DNA of 64,000 bases from Treponema saccharophilum DSM 2985 (GTDB taxonomy: Bacteria > Spirochaetota > Spirochaetia > Treponematales > Treponemataceae): contig NZ_AGRW01000054.1 in the NCBI RefSeq assembly GCF_000255555.1, positions 248,001 to 312,000 of the forward strand, given 5' to 3'. The position numbers and the translations under genes are program-made. Under the pieces are notes generated by a model, which saw nothing but the letters and a program-made list of their open reading frames with translations, had not been told where the DNA came from and did no database searches. Of this stretch, positions 17,341 through 25,362 are shown in pieces; within the stretch, counting starts at the first letter, position 1, and every line of letters begins with the position of its first letter.

Positions 17341-18165
17341 ATGATTCGTGGTTGGTACATCGGTTCGAGCGGGATGAATGCCCAGCAGAACAGGCTTGAC
17401 ACAATTTCCAACAATCTTGCAAATGTGGACACTGCCGGATTCAAGAAGGACGTGTCGGTCTCAAAGTCTTTTCCGGAGCTTCTCGTCAGGAGAACGAAGG
17501 CTGACGGTGTGCTCCAGAATCCGTTCGGCTCGAGCGACGCGGCCCCGATTATCGGGAAGCTCGGTCTCGGCGTCGAGACGAACGAGAATTTCACCGAATT
17601 CGAGCAGGGAAGTTTCCGCGTGACGGACGAGCCGACCGATTTCGCGCTTGACGGCCAGGGATTCTTTGCCGTCGAGACGCCGCTCGGCGAGCGGTACACG
17701 AGGAACGGGAATTTCATCGTCGGCAAGGAGGGAATCCTTGAGACGAAGGACGGATACCCTGTCCTCGGCGAGAACGGGTACATCCGCCTCGAGAAAGTCC
17801 TCGAGGGCGCGAAATTCAACGTGAACGAGGACGGCGTCGTCCAGATAAACGCGAGGGAGGACGACGGCACCGACGAGATTGTCGACAGGATGAAGATTGT
17901 CCGCTTCGACAACGAGCGCTATCTCAAGAAGATGGGGAATTCGCTCTGGTGCCCGACCGACGTTTCCGGCAATGCCTACATCGCAGAGGGCGGAGAGCGC
18001 CCGCGCGCGCTGCAGGGGCTTATGGAAACGAGCAACGTCAACGTCGTCGAGGAGATGGTCAGGATGATTGAGGTCAACCGCGCCTACGAGGCGAGCCAGA
18101 AGACGATACAGAGCGAGGATTCGATGATGTCGACGCTTTGGAACAAGGTCGCGCTTGCGCGCTGA
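17341..18165 (+). CDS. flgF: Flagellar basal-body rod protein FlgF
   Basis: A 274-residue proximal-rod protein of the periplasmic flagellum. The N-terminal rod signature GMNAQQNRLDTISNNLANVD and the C-terminal conserved helix TSNVNVVEEMVRMIEVNRAYEASQ are both present; the middle has the ALDGQGFFAVETPLGERYTRNG block. It is followed 25 bp later by flgG. The assignment as FlgF rather than a second FlgG rests on gene order and on greater divergence from the FlgG consensus. GAGGTG precedes the ATG. Confidence 0.88.
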   Translation: MIRGWYIGSSGMNAQQNRLDTISNNLANVDTAGFKKDVSVSKSFPELLVRRTKADGVLQNPFGSSDAAPIIGKLGLGVETNENFTEFEQGSFRVTDEPTDFALDGQGFFAVETPLGERYTRNGNFIVGKEGILETKDGYPVLGENGYIRLEKVLEGAKFNVNEDGVVQINAREDDGTDEIVDRMKIVRFDNERYLKKMGNSLWCPTDVSGNAYIAEGGERPRALQGLMETSNVNVVEEMVRMIEVNRAYEASQKTIQSEDSMMSTLWNKVALAR

Positions 18166-18190
18166 TAACGCATAAAGGGGAGAAGAATAT

Positions 18191-18985
18191 ATGGTCAGAA
18201 GCCTTTGGACGGCTGCGACGGGAATGAACAGCCAGCAGTCTAATTTGGACACGATTTCGAACAACTTGTCGAACGTCAATACGACGGGCTACAAGCAGCA
18301 GCGGGCGGAATTCGAGGATTTGATGTATCAGAACGTCAAGCTCGCGGGAACGCCCGCAACGGAAGATACGGTGACTCCGGTCGGAATTCAGCAGGGCGCG
18401 GGCGCGCGCCTTGCCGCAACCCAGCGGATTTTCTCGCAGGGATCGCTGCAGAATACGGGTGTCGACACCGACGTCGCCGTCGTCGGTGACGGGTTCTTCC
18501 GCGTCCAGCAGTATGACGGAAGCTACGCGTACACGCGCGACGGAACGTTCAAAATAGATTCGAACGGGCAGCTCGTCAACTCGAACGGTCTTCGTGTCGT
18601 TCCCGAGGTGATAATGCCGGAGGGCTTCGACATACATTCCCTTTCGATAAGCGATGACGGACGCGTCACTGTCCGCATATTCGGGCAGAACGACCCCGTC
18701 GATGTCGCCCAGCTCGAGCTGTACCGGTTCCCGAACAACGCAGGACTCGAGGCGGCCGGGGACAACCTCTACAAGGCGACGAACGCGAGCGGGCAGGCGA
18801 TTGCCGGCCGTCCGGGATTCGAGGGGTTCGGCGTCACGAAGCACAAATTCGTCGAGATGTCGAACGTCTCCGTCGTGAACGAGATGGTTCAGATGATTGT
18901 CGCGCAGCGCGCGTATGAATTCGACTCGAAGGCGATTCAGACGTCCGATTCGATGCTGTCCACTGCGGTGAACCTCAAGCGGTAG
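18191..18985 (+). CDS. flgG: Flagellar distal-rod protein FlgG
   Basis: A 264-residue distal-rod component. It begins VRSLWTAATGMNSQQ, the canonical FlgG start, followed by LDTISNNLSNVNTTGYK. It contains QGSLQNTGVDTDVAVVGDGFF and ends with EMSNVSVVNEMVQMIVAQRAYEFDSKAIQTSDSML, the family C-terminus (each quoted part is contiguous within the chain). Length is typical. AAGGGGAG provides the ribosome site. A strong terminator follows at 18995. Confidence 0.95.
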   Translation: MVRSLWTAATGMNSQQSNLDTISNNLSNVNTTGYKQQRAEFEDLMYQNVKLAGTPATEDTVTPVGIQQGAGARLAATQRIFSQGSLQNTGVDTDVAVVGDGFFRVQQYDGSYAYTRDGTFKIDSNGQLVNSNGLRVVPEVIMPEGFDIHSLSISDDGRVTVRIFGQNDPVDVAQLELYRFPNNAGLEAAGDNLYKATNASGQAIAGRPGFEGFGVTKHKFVEMSNVSVVNEMVQMIVAQRAYEFDSKAIQTSDSMLSTAVNLKR

Positions 18986-18994
18986 TTTTTTGCG

Positions 18995-19022
18995 GCGGGT
19001 GCCTTGAGCATCCGCTTTTTTT
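18995..19022 (+). terminator. Terminator after flgG
   Basis: GCGGGTGC/GCATCCGC stem with loop CTTGA, followed by seven T residues. Confidence 0.85.
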
Positions 19023-19047
19023 GTCCCTTCACCATTTTCCGTTTTTT

Positions 19048-19055
19048 TCCGATAA
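19048..19055 (+). promoter_or_regulatory. Possible sigma-28 -10 element
   Basis: TCCGATAA at 19048-19055 is identical to the -10 element before flgF and lies 83 bases before the rod-binding gene. The expected -35 position does not match TAAA, so this is tentative. Confidence 0.3.
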
Positions 19056-19138
19056 TAGACCTGTTCGATAACAACGTTGTCGCCCGGGACGGGATTTTTG
19101 CCGCATCCCGAAAACAGCTGCACAAGCGAGGTTTCTCT

Positions 19139-19678
19139 ATGAACACAATAAGCAATGCGCCCGGATTGGGCGCTTTTACAAACGGGCTCGGCGCTCTCGA
19201 GGGCGCGAGGATATCCTCCGAGAAGGGAAAATTCGATTCGCTTGTCGGGGAAATCTCAGCAGGCGGAAAAAAGGCGGGAGAGGGGCTCTCCTCAAGCCAG
19301 GTTTCCGAGGCGGGACGGCTGAACGGCGACTGGACGAGCGGTTTTTCCGGGTCGTTCTCTTCCCAGGCCGACAAGAACGCGCTTCCGCGCGGCGCCGCGG
19401 CAAACCAGGCGAACCCGAACGCGAAGCCGATGACGATAGACAGGACGTCGAAACTCTACGAGAAATCCATGGAATTCGAGAACTATCTCGTCAAGCAGAT
19501 GCTTTCGGAGATGAGGAAGACCGTCATGAAAAGCGGGAACGAGGACAACGCGAAGAAAATTTACGAGGACATGCTTTTCGACGAGTATTCGACGATGATG
19601 ACGAAGAACGCCGGCTTCGGTCTTGCCGACCAGATTTACCTCCAGCTTTCTAACGGCGGCGCGAACGACAATTCGTGA
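19139..19678 (+). CDS. FlgJ-like rod-binding protein
   Basis: A 179-residue protein with a disordered N-terminal half rich in Gly, Ser and Ala, and a C-terminal rod-binding domain: KSMEFENYLVKQMLSEMRKT, then EDMLFDEYSTMMTKNAGFGLADQIYLQL. This matches the N-terminal half of FlgJ; the muramidase half is absent, as in many spirochetes. The start at 19139 follows a GAGG-containing leader; the longer frame from 19004 runs into the flgG terminator and is discarded. It lies directly after flgG, supporting a rod-assembly role in the periplasm. Confidence 0.82.
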   Translation: MNTISNAPGLGAFTNGLGALEGARISSEKGKFDSLVGEISAGGKKAGEGLSSSQVSEAGRLNGDWTSGFSGSFSSQADKNALPRGAAANQANPNAKPMTIDRTSKLYEKSMEFENYLVKQMLSEMRKTVMKSGNEDNAKKIYEDMLFDEYSTMMTKNAGFGLADQIYLQLSNGGANDNS

Positions 19679-19706
19679 AAAAAAACGGATTTTCCGGAAA
19701 TTGCTG

Positions 19707-19735
19707 TTGACACTTTTTCCGGAAATCTATATAGT
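19707..19735 (+). promoter_or_regulatory. tRNA-Phe promoter (copy 2)
   Basis: TTGACA (19707-19712), 17 bases, TATAGT (19730-19735). Nearly identical to the promoter at 6963. Confidence 0.8.
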
Positions 19736-19747
19736 ATCAATCACTTC

Positions 19748-19820
19748 GCCGCTGTAGCTCAGTTGGTAGAGCAATGGACTGAAAATCCATGTGTCGTTGG
19801 TCCGATTCCAACCGGTGGCA
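19748..19820 (+). tRNA. tRNA-Phe (GAA), copy 2
   Basis: Base-for-base the same 73 positions as the copy at 7004-7076, with anticodon GAA and the unusual C at position 55 (19802). Promoter and tRNA are duplicated together over about 118 bases, but the terminators differ. Confidence 0.93.
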
Positions 19821-19826
19821 GACTGA

Positions 19827-19860
19827 GAACCCTCCCGAAATCCGGGAGGGTTCTTTTTTT
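19827..19860 (+). terminator. Terminator after tRNA-Phe copy 2
   Basis: GAACCCTCCCG/CGGGAGGGTTC stem followed by a run of T residues. Confidence 0.85.
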
Positions 19861-19963
19861 GTCAGCGGGCGCGCTCCTGTTCTTTTTTGCGGGGAATGTC
19901 ATTTCGTGCGTTTTCTGATAGAATATCCCACCCGATTGGGAAAAATCTGGGAGAATAACATAG

Positions 19964-21469
19964 ATGATTTCAAATTCAGCATGTCCGGCAGGCATGCCGC
20001 TTTCCGTTGGCGGCGTGCATTTTCATTTTGTCGGCATAAAGGGGACGGGCATGGCCGCCCTCGTCGAGATTCTCCATGCGCGCGGCGCCGTCATTACGGG
20101 AAGCGACGTGCAGGAGCGGTTCTACACGGATGAGGTTCTTGAGCGGCTCGGGATAAAGGCTGTTCCCTTTTCCGGCGGGAATATAACGGATTCCGTCCAG
20201 TACGTCGTGTATTCGAGCGCCTATTCGCCCGAGTCGAATCCCGACCTCGTGGAGGCGTTGCGGCGCGGCATTCCGATGATGCTGTATTCGGAAGCGCTCG
20301 GCGCGCTCAGCGCGACTGCGTTCAGCGCGGGCGTTTGCGGCGTCCACGGAAAGACGACGACGACGGGGATGGTGGGGACCATTTTGCGCGGCCTCGACAT
20401 TCCCGCGCAGGTCCTTGCCGGCTCCGTCATATCGTCGTTCGGCGGGACGTGCACGATGACGAACGGCGCGATGTCCCGTGCGGGCGGCGCGAAGCCGTAT
20501 TTCGTGGCGGAGACATGCGAGTACCAGCGGCATTTCATGTCGTTCCATCCGATGAAGATTATTTTGACTTCGGTTGAGAGCGACCATCAGGATTTTTACC
20601 CGACATACGCCGACATACGGGATGCTTTCGTCGATTATGCGTGCCTTCTTCCCGAGGGCGGGACGTTGATATATTGCGCCGATGATGCCGGAGCCTGCGA
20701 GGTTGCCGGAATCGTCGCGGGAAAACGGAGCGACATCGCCCTTGTTCCGTACGGCGTGAACGCTGACGGCCCCTACCGGCTCGAATTCGGCACCGTACGC
20801 GGCGGAACCCATACCTTTTTCGTCGAATCCCTCGGCGAGTGCGGAATTTGCGTGCCCGGCGACCACAATGTCAGGAATGCCTGCGCGGCAGCGGCGTTGT
20901 GCGCGGAGATTCTTCGCTCGGCAGGAAAGAATCCGTCCGACTTTGCGGGAAAAATAAAGGAAGGCCTCCGCAATTTCTCCGGGGGGCGAAGGCGGAGCGA
21001 GATTGTCGGCAGGGCAAAAACGCCGCTCGGCGAGGACGTCATATTCGTCGACGATTACGGCCACCATCCGACCGCGATAAAGACGACGCTCGCGGGCTTC
21101 CGCGAATTCTACGGCGGGCACAGGATTGTCGTGGACTTCATGAGCCACACGTACACGAGGACGGCGGCGCTTCTCGATGAATTCGCATCCAGCTTCGGTT
21201 CGGCGGACGACGTTATAATCAACAAGATTTACGGAAGCGCGCGCGAGGATGCGTCCGCGGCCTCCGTGACGGGGGAGATTCTGGCGGAGCGCGCCTCGTC
21301 ATTCCATCCGCGCGTCGTTTATGCCGGCGAATTCGACGAGGCTGCCGAGAAGGGCATGGCGCTCCTCTCGTCCCCGTCCGGGGCAAAGGACGGCTGGCTT
21401 TTCGTCACGATGGGCGCCGGCGACAACTGGAAGGTCGGAAAGAAAATTTTGGAAAAGCTCGGTTCTTGA
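19964..21469 (+). CDS. murC: UDP-N-acetylmuramate--L-alanine ligase (MurC) type
   Basis: A 501-residue Mur ligase. The N-terminal Rossmann part has HFVGIKGTGMAALVEIL, typical of MurC/Mpl binding UDP-MurNAc. The ATP-binding loop is CGVHGKTTTTGMVGTIL, followed by VAETCEYQRHF and a C-terminal VFVDDYGHHPTAIKTTL. The product is the first amino-acid-adding enzyme of peptidoglycan stem synthesis. Mpl (tripeptide ligase) is the main alternative, but no second murC is in view. The start has GGGAG about ten bases upstream; an in-frame ATG at 19994 is possible. Confidence 0.88.
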   Translation: MISNSACPAGMPLSVGGVHFHFVGIKGTGMAALVEILHARGAVITGSDVQERFYTDEVLERLGIKAVPFSGGNITDSVQYVVYSSAYSPESNPDLVEALRRGIPMMLYSEALGALSATAFSAGVCGVHGKTTTTGMVGTILRGLDIPAQVLAGSVISSFGGTCTMTNGAMSRAGGAKPYFVAETCEYQRHFMSFHPMKIILTSVESDHQDFYPTYADIRDAFVDYACLLPEGGTLIYCADDAGACEVAGIVAGKRSDIALVPYGVNADGPYRLEFGTVRGGTHTFFVESLGECGICVPGDHNVRNACAAAALCAEILRSAGKNPSDFAGKIKEGLRNFSGGRRRSEIVGRAKTPLGEDVIFVDDYGHHPTAIKTTLAGFREFYGGHRIVVDFMSHTYTRTAALLDEFASSFGSADDVIINKIYGSAREDASAASVTGEILAERASSFHPRVVYAGEFDEAAEKGMALLSSPSGAKDGWLFVTMGAGDNWKVGKKILEKLGS

Positions 21470-21477
21470 TATAAAAT

Positions 21478-21513
21478 AGACCTGTCCTGAATTCCGTTTC
21501 CGGGCAGGTCTGA
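21478..21513. other. Hairpin between murC and yicC
   Basis: AGACCTG...CAGGTCT arms around a 20-base centre. On the plus strand it is followed by an A-run, not a T-run, so it is not a standard terminator for murC; on the minus strand it precedes a short T/A-rich tract. Confidence 0.45.
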
Positions 21514-21589
21514 AAAAAAAGAATGAATTTTAATTGCGGCGCTTTCCGGGCTTTTTTTCGGGGAGCCCCGTTTTTTTGGGGAAAGACAG

Positions 21590-22456
21590 ATGAATTCAAT
21601 GACAGGTTACGGATTCAGGGAGTCCGTCGTCGAAAATACACAGGTGAGCGTGGAGATGAAGTCGGTGAACAACAGGTTCCTTGATTTGAACATAAACCTC
21701 CCGTCGTTCCTGAACCCGCTTGAGGCGAAAATCAGGAGGATTGTCAGCGAGAAGGTCGTGCGCGGCAAGGTCGACGTCACGATTCGCGTCAAGGACATGA
21801 ATTCTACGGCGCGCGTTTCGGCAGACCCGCAGGCTGCGAAAATGTACGCGGACGCAATCGGCGAGATAGCGCGCGCTCTCGGCCGCTCGGACGAGGTTCC
21901 GCTCTCTCTCATCATTGCGCAGGACGGCGTGCTCACCGTGACACATGAGTATGACGCGGAATCGTACTGGCAGCGGATAGAGCCTGTTTTTGACGAGGTT
22001 TTCTCTCAGTTCCTCGCGGACAGAAAGCGCGAGGGCGAGAACCTCCGCCGCGATTTGCTGGCGAAGCTTGACGTTCTCGACGGCTGCGCGGCGTTTTTCC
22101 GCGAGTGGCAGCCCAAAATGGAGGAGAAATTCCGCGAGCAGGTCACGGCGAAATTCACGGAGCTGCTGGGCGATCGCGTCGATGAGAACCGCATAATGAG
22201 CGAGGTCGCCGCGATGCTCGTCAGGTACACGATAAACGAGGAGATTGTCAGGCTCCATTCGCATCTGTCGGTTCTACGGAAGGAATTTTCCGACAATCCT
22301 GTTCCCGGGAAGCGAATCGATTTCATATGCCAGGAGGCGAACAGGGAGATAAACACAATCGGCTCGAAGAACCAGTTCACCGAGGTCGGTGCTATGGTCA
22401 TAAACGCGAAGGACGCGCTGGAGAACATCCGCGAGCAGTCCAAGAACGTTGAATAA
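21590..22456 (+). CDS. YicC family endoribonuclease
   Basis: A 288-residue YicC/YloC protein. The start MNSMTGYGF and VEMKSVNNRFLDLNINLPS are the family's N-terminal signature. The C-terminal DUF1732 part contains GKRIDFICQEANREINTIGSK with the conserved acidic residues. Members have been reported as RNases acting on small RNAs. Length is standard. It is followed 16 bp later by the cytidylate-kinase-like gene, so the two are probably co-transcribed. Confidence 0.9.
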   Translation: MNSMTGYGFRESVVENTQVSVEMKSVNNRFLDLNINLPSFLNPLEAKIRRIVSEKVVRGKVDVTIRVKDMNSTARVSADPQAAKMYADAIGEIARALGRSDEVPLSLIIAQDGVLTVTHEYDAESYWQRIEPVFDEVFSQFLADRKREGENLRRDLLAKLDVLDGCAAFFREWQPKMEEKFREQVTAKFTELLGDRVDENRIMSEVAAMLVRYTINEEIVRLHSHLSVLRKEFSDNPVPGKRIDFICQEANREINTIGSKNQFTEVGAMVINAKDALENIREQSKNVE

Positions 22457-22472
22457 AACAGGGGAGATGGAA

Positions 22473-23036
22473 ATGTCAGAATACAAAATCAAGGACGGGA
22501 AGAAGCTCCGCATTGCCGTCAGCGGAAAATCGGGCTGCGGGAACACGACGGTCAGCACGATGCTTTCGGAGCGGCTCGGCGTGAACCTCATCAACTACAC
22601 GTTCCGCCAGCTCGCGGAGGAGAAGGGGATGACCCTTCAGGAAGTGATTGAGAATGCGAAGACCGACGATTCATATGACATCGCCGTGGACACGCATCAG
22701 GTTGAGCTCGCTATGAAGGATTCCTGCGTGCTCGGGAGCCGGCTTGCGATATGGATGCTCAAGGATGCGGATGTGAAGGTCTACCTGATAGCGAGCGACG
22801 ACACCCGCGCCAAGAGAATCCTCAACAGGGAGGGTGGCGACCTTGAGAAGATAAAGGAATTCACTGCTTTCCGCGACTCTCAGGATTCGGCACGGTACAT
22901 GAAGCTTTACGGAATCGACAACAGCGAGTTCGAGTTCGCCGACTTGAAAATCGATACGGCGACGCGCACCCCGGAAGTAATCGTCGATATGGTTCTCGAT
23001 TACCTGCTCAGCCGCGGCCTTGTCGAGAGGGCGTGA
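22473..23036 (+). CDS. Cytidylate-kinase-like P-loop protein
   Basis: A 187-residue nucleotide-kinase-fold protein resembling the compact CMP-kinase-like family. The P-loop reads GKSGCGNTTVS (18-28): the usual Lys is replaced by Asn, with a Lys two residues into the motif instead. The LID-like arginines occur in DDTRAKRILNREGG, and the C-terminal half is helical. ATG 22473 is chosen because GGGGAG (22461-22466) abuts the earlier in-frame ATG at 22467. It could phosphorylate CMP/dCMP, but the altered Walker lysine makes the activity uncertain. Confidence 0.75.
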   Translation: MSEYKIKDGKKLRIAVSGKSGCGNTTVSTMLSERLGVNLINYTFRQLAEEKGMTLQEVIENAKTDDSYDIAVDTHQVELAMKDSCVLGSRLAIWMLKDADVKVYLIASDDTRAKRILNREGGDLEKIKEFTAFRDSQDSARYMKLYGIDNSEFEFADLKIDTATRTPEVIVDMVLDYLLSRGLVERA

Positions 23037-23085
23037 GAACGCTGTTCCGTTTCGAAAAAAAATCGGCGGAATTGCGTTTTTTCTG

Positions 23086-23114
23086 TTGACAGAATCCGGC
23101 TGATGGTGTATTCT
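23086..23114 (+). promoter_or_regulatory. tRNA-Glu promoter
   Basis: TTGACA (23086-23091), 17 bases, TATTCT (23109-23114). Confidence 0.75.
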
Positions 23115-23137
23115 ACTCACCATCAGCTTGCTGATAT

Positions 23138-23209
23138 GTCTCCTTCGTCTAGTGGTTAGGACATCGGGTTTTCATCCCGACAACAGCAGTTCAATTCTGC
23201 TAGGAGATG
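23138..23209 (+). tRNA. tRNA-Glu (TTC)
   Basis: A 72-base cloverleaf. The acceptor GTCTCCT pairs with AGGAGAT through a G1-U72 wobble, the anticodon loop TTTTCAT gives anticodon TTC, and the T stem AGCAG/CTGCT encloses TTCAATT. The D arm TCGTCTAGTGGTTAGGA is typical of tRNA-Glu. CCA is not encoded. Confidence 0.93.
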
Positions 23210-23213
23210 TTTG

Positions 23214-23240
23214 CGCCTATCTTTCGATAGGCGCTTTTTT
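23214..23240 (+). terminator. Terminator after tRNA-Glu
   Basis: GCGCCTATC/GATAGGCGC stem with TTTC loop, then eight or more T residues. Confidence 0.9.
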
Positions 23241-23278
23241 TTTGTCCGTGGCATGATTTTGTTTTTCTTGTCAGGGCA

Positions 23279-23312
23279 AAAAAAAAGAGGCCCGGAAATA
23301 CCGAGCCTCTTT
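23279..23312 (-). terminator. Terminator after tRNA-Gln
   Basis: On the minus strand AGAGGC...GCCTCT followed by eight T residues, just past the 3' end of tRNA-Gln. Confidence 0.8.
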
Positions 23313-23314
23313 CG

Positions 23315-23385
23315 TTCTCCACCCAGGATTCGAACCCGGACTATGGGCACCAAAAGCCCGTGTGCTACCATTACACCAGCGGAGA
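23315..23385 (-). tRNA. tRNA-Gln (TTG)
   Basis: A 71-base cloverleaf on the minus strand. The acceptor TCTCCGC pairs with GTGGAGA, the anticodon loop TTTTGGT gives anticodon TTG, and the T loop is TTCGAAT. The discriminator is A. It is convergent with tRNA-Glu. Confidence 0.93.
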
Positions 23386-23396
23386 ATATGCTCTAA

Positions 23397-23425
23397 AGTC
23401 TATCAGAAATCTTCCCCTGTTGCAA
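23397..23425 (-). promoter_or_regulatory. tRNA-Gln promoter
   Basis: Read on the minus strand: TTGCAA (23425-23420), 17 bases, TAGACT (23402-23397). Confidence 0.6.
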
Positions 23426-23521
23426 GGGACGATTCCTGCTCGCCGGTTGATAGGGGGGCGGATTTCAATGAAACCGGATTCGCTCTGAACTTGGCGGCAA
23501 AAATGAAATCCCGCTCTCCCA

Positions 23522-23559
23522 GGAAGGTGCCTGGGCAAAATCGTAGTCCGGCACCTTCC
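23522..23559 (-). other. Perfect 10-bp hairpin 3' of the beta-propeller gene
   Basis: GGAAGGTGCC and GGCACCTTCC are separated by 18 bases, starting five bases after the stop codon on the minus strand. No T-run follows, so it looks like an RNA-stabilising or Rho-associated hairpin rather than an intrinsic terminator. Confidence 0.5.
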
Positions 23560-23564
23560 GCGCG

Positions 23565-25346
23565 TCACATTTCTATCGACGCGAACCGCTCGAATGTCTT
23601 TGACGCGTACTCGCGGACGGCGGTGTCGTAAACGGGCGAGCCGAGCTGCCGCAGAATTTCCTTCCCGTGGTTTATCAGGGCGGGGCGCCCCATGTACTTG
23701 CATATGCTGAACGTCGCGTCGCACACGTTCTTGAGCAGCGCCGTGTTCTTCTGCAGCTGCGGGCTTCTTATCGCGATTTCGTATGATGTCAGGATTTCCC
23801 CGTCCGGGTCGAACATCTGCTGCCCCGACGCATACACGAGCGCGGAAAGAAGCTGCGGGTCCCTTTCGTATCGTATGAGGGTCGCGAAGTCGGAGGAGAA
23901 CCCGCTGCATCCGATTTGCGCCATCATCGCGAGAAGCTTCTGCGTGTAGATGGGGTTCCGCGCGAAATAGCTTTGGCTTGGGTTCTTCTGGTAGAAGGAT
24001 TCCTTGTAGCTCGCAAGCTCGGATTGTATCCCGACAAGGAATTCGCGTTCCTTCCGCCCGTAGTCGCCCGCCTTCAGCGCCTTCTGCGTCTCCGCGAGCT
24101 TTTCGTCGGAGAACATCCGTATCCCGAGAATCCTGTCCGACTGCGTTATTTCCTGCTTCTTTATCGCGTCCTCCGGCGTGTCCGGCTTCTCCGCCTCGCC
24201 GATGTCGCTCGAATAGGTGTCGTCCCAGAAATCCTTGTAGACGGCTTTCGTCGTCTGCATCGTGTGGAACGATTTGAGCGACCAGTCCTTCATGCACAGT
24301 ATCAGGTGGTTGCTCCTCGTGTAGTAGAGGAAGTCCCATTGGCTTTTCTGGGGGAGGGCAGCCTCCCAGATTATCGTCCCGTCCTCCGCGAATTCGCACG
24401 CCGTCGAGGAGTCCGCGATGAAGAACCCCGCGTCCGTCTGCTTCGCGAGCTGGATTTCTCCCGGCGAGAACCGTTTCAGCGCGAACTGGTTGAGGAATTC
24501 CCCGTTCGACGTCCTCAGTATTATCGCGGTCGTGTTCCCGCCCGTGCTGAAGAAAAATGCGGCGTTCCCGCTCGCCTTTGAGTAGCAGATTGCGAACGCG
24601 CCTGACGGGATGTACGATTTCTGTATCCACGGCGAGTCCGCAAGCCCGTTCACCACGTTGCAGAGTCCTATCGAACCGTTCTGGAGCGCGACGAGTATTC
24701 CCTGCTCGCAGCTTACTGCCGTCTGGACGACGCTCGAGAAAATCAGGTCCTCCATTTCCTCGCCGAACTGTGAGAACCGCTTTCCTGTCGTCTTCCCGTC
24801 CTTCGTGTCCGCCATGAATATGACGACGCTCCCGTCGTTGAGCAGGCACGTCGGCATGTCCGCGATTTTCCCCGTCTCGACCTGCCATTTCCTCGTCCCG
24901 TTTATCCCGAAGCACGCCAGCGCGCTCTGCCCGTGGACGAAAATCCGCCCGTCGTGTCCTATGACGGGGTTCTCGGTTATCCTGAACGAGTTCGATGCCG
25001 TCCAAAGGTTCGTCCCGGACTGGTTCACCAGCGTGATTTTTTTGTCGTTCGTGACGACGTAGAGGAAATCGTCCCTCTCCGTGAAGTATTTGGACGGGCG
25101 CCCGTTCACGCCTTTCTTCCATATGACGTTTCCCTTCGACGTGCAGGAGCTGAGCATCCGCCCGTCGGTGAGGACCGCGATTCCGTACGATGTCTCGACC
25201 GCCGGAGCTATTGCCTCTCCTCCGATGACCGACTGCCAGTCGGGTTTTTGGGCCGACAAGTCGAGCGTCCTCATCGCGACCTGCGCGTGCGCGCCGCCGA
25301 GGAGGAATGCCGATGCCGCCGCAAGTAATGCCTTTCTCGCGTTCAT
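23565..25346 (-). CDS. Exported PQQ/beta-propeller-type protein
   Basis: A 593-residue exported protein. The signal peptide (ARKALLAAASAFLLGGAHAQ) is followed by a run of blade-like repeats of about 40 residues with the pattern 'value in aromatic-G-T/S-N-G' (for example SCTSKGNVIWKKGVNG, LVNQSGTNLWTASNSF, CFGINGTRKWQVETG), typical of PQQ-like or Kelch-type propellers. The last 200 residues are helical. The ATG at 25346 has AGGAAGC upstream; the longer frame overlaps the methyltransferase. It has no lipobox. No enzymatic residues are recognised; a periplasmic protein-binding role is likely but inferred. Confidence 0.75.
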   Translation of the reverse strand: MNARKALLAAASAFLLGGAHAQVAMRTLDLSAQKPDWQSVIGGEAIAPAVETSYGIAVLTDGRMLSSCTSKGNVIWKKGVNGRPSKYFTERDDFLYVVTNDKKITLVNQSGTNLWTASNSFRITENPVIGHDGRIFVHGQSALACFGINGTRKWQVETGKIADMPTCLLNDGSVVIFMADTKDGKTTGKRFSQFGEEMEDLIFSSVVQTAVSCEQGILVALQNGSIGLCNVVNGLADSPWIQKSYIPSGAFAICYSKASGNAAFFFSTGGNTTAIILRTSNGEFLNQFALKRFSPGEIQLAKQTDAGFFIADSSTACEFAEDGTIIWEAALPQKSQWDFLYYTRSNHLILCMKDWSLKSFHTMQTTKAVYKDFWDDTYSSDIGEAEKPDTPEDAIKKQEITQSDRILGIRMFSDEKLAETQKALKAGDYGRKEREFLVGIQSELASYKESFYQKNPSQSYFARNPIYTQKLLAMMAQIGCSGFSSDFATLIRYERDPQLLSALVYASGQQMFDPDGEILTSYEIAIRSPQLQKNTALLKNVCDATFSICKYMGRPALINHGKEILRQLGSPVYDTAVREYASKTFERFASIEM

Positions 25347-25362
25347 GTCTGCTTCCTTTTTC

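Noticed and set aside
21478-21513. Intrinsic terminator of murC
   Set aside because: The hairpin is followed by A residues on the murC strand, not T residues.
23371-25122. A 583-codon minus-strand frame in another phase of the beta-propeller gene
   Set aside because: Arg/Gly-rich low-quality composition; the exported protein in the other phase has a signal peptide and repeat structure.
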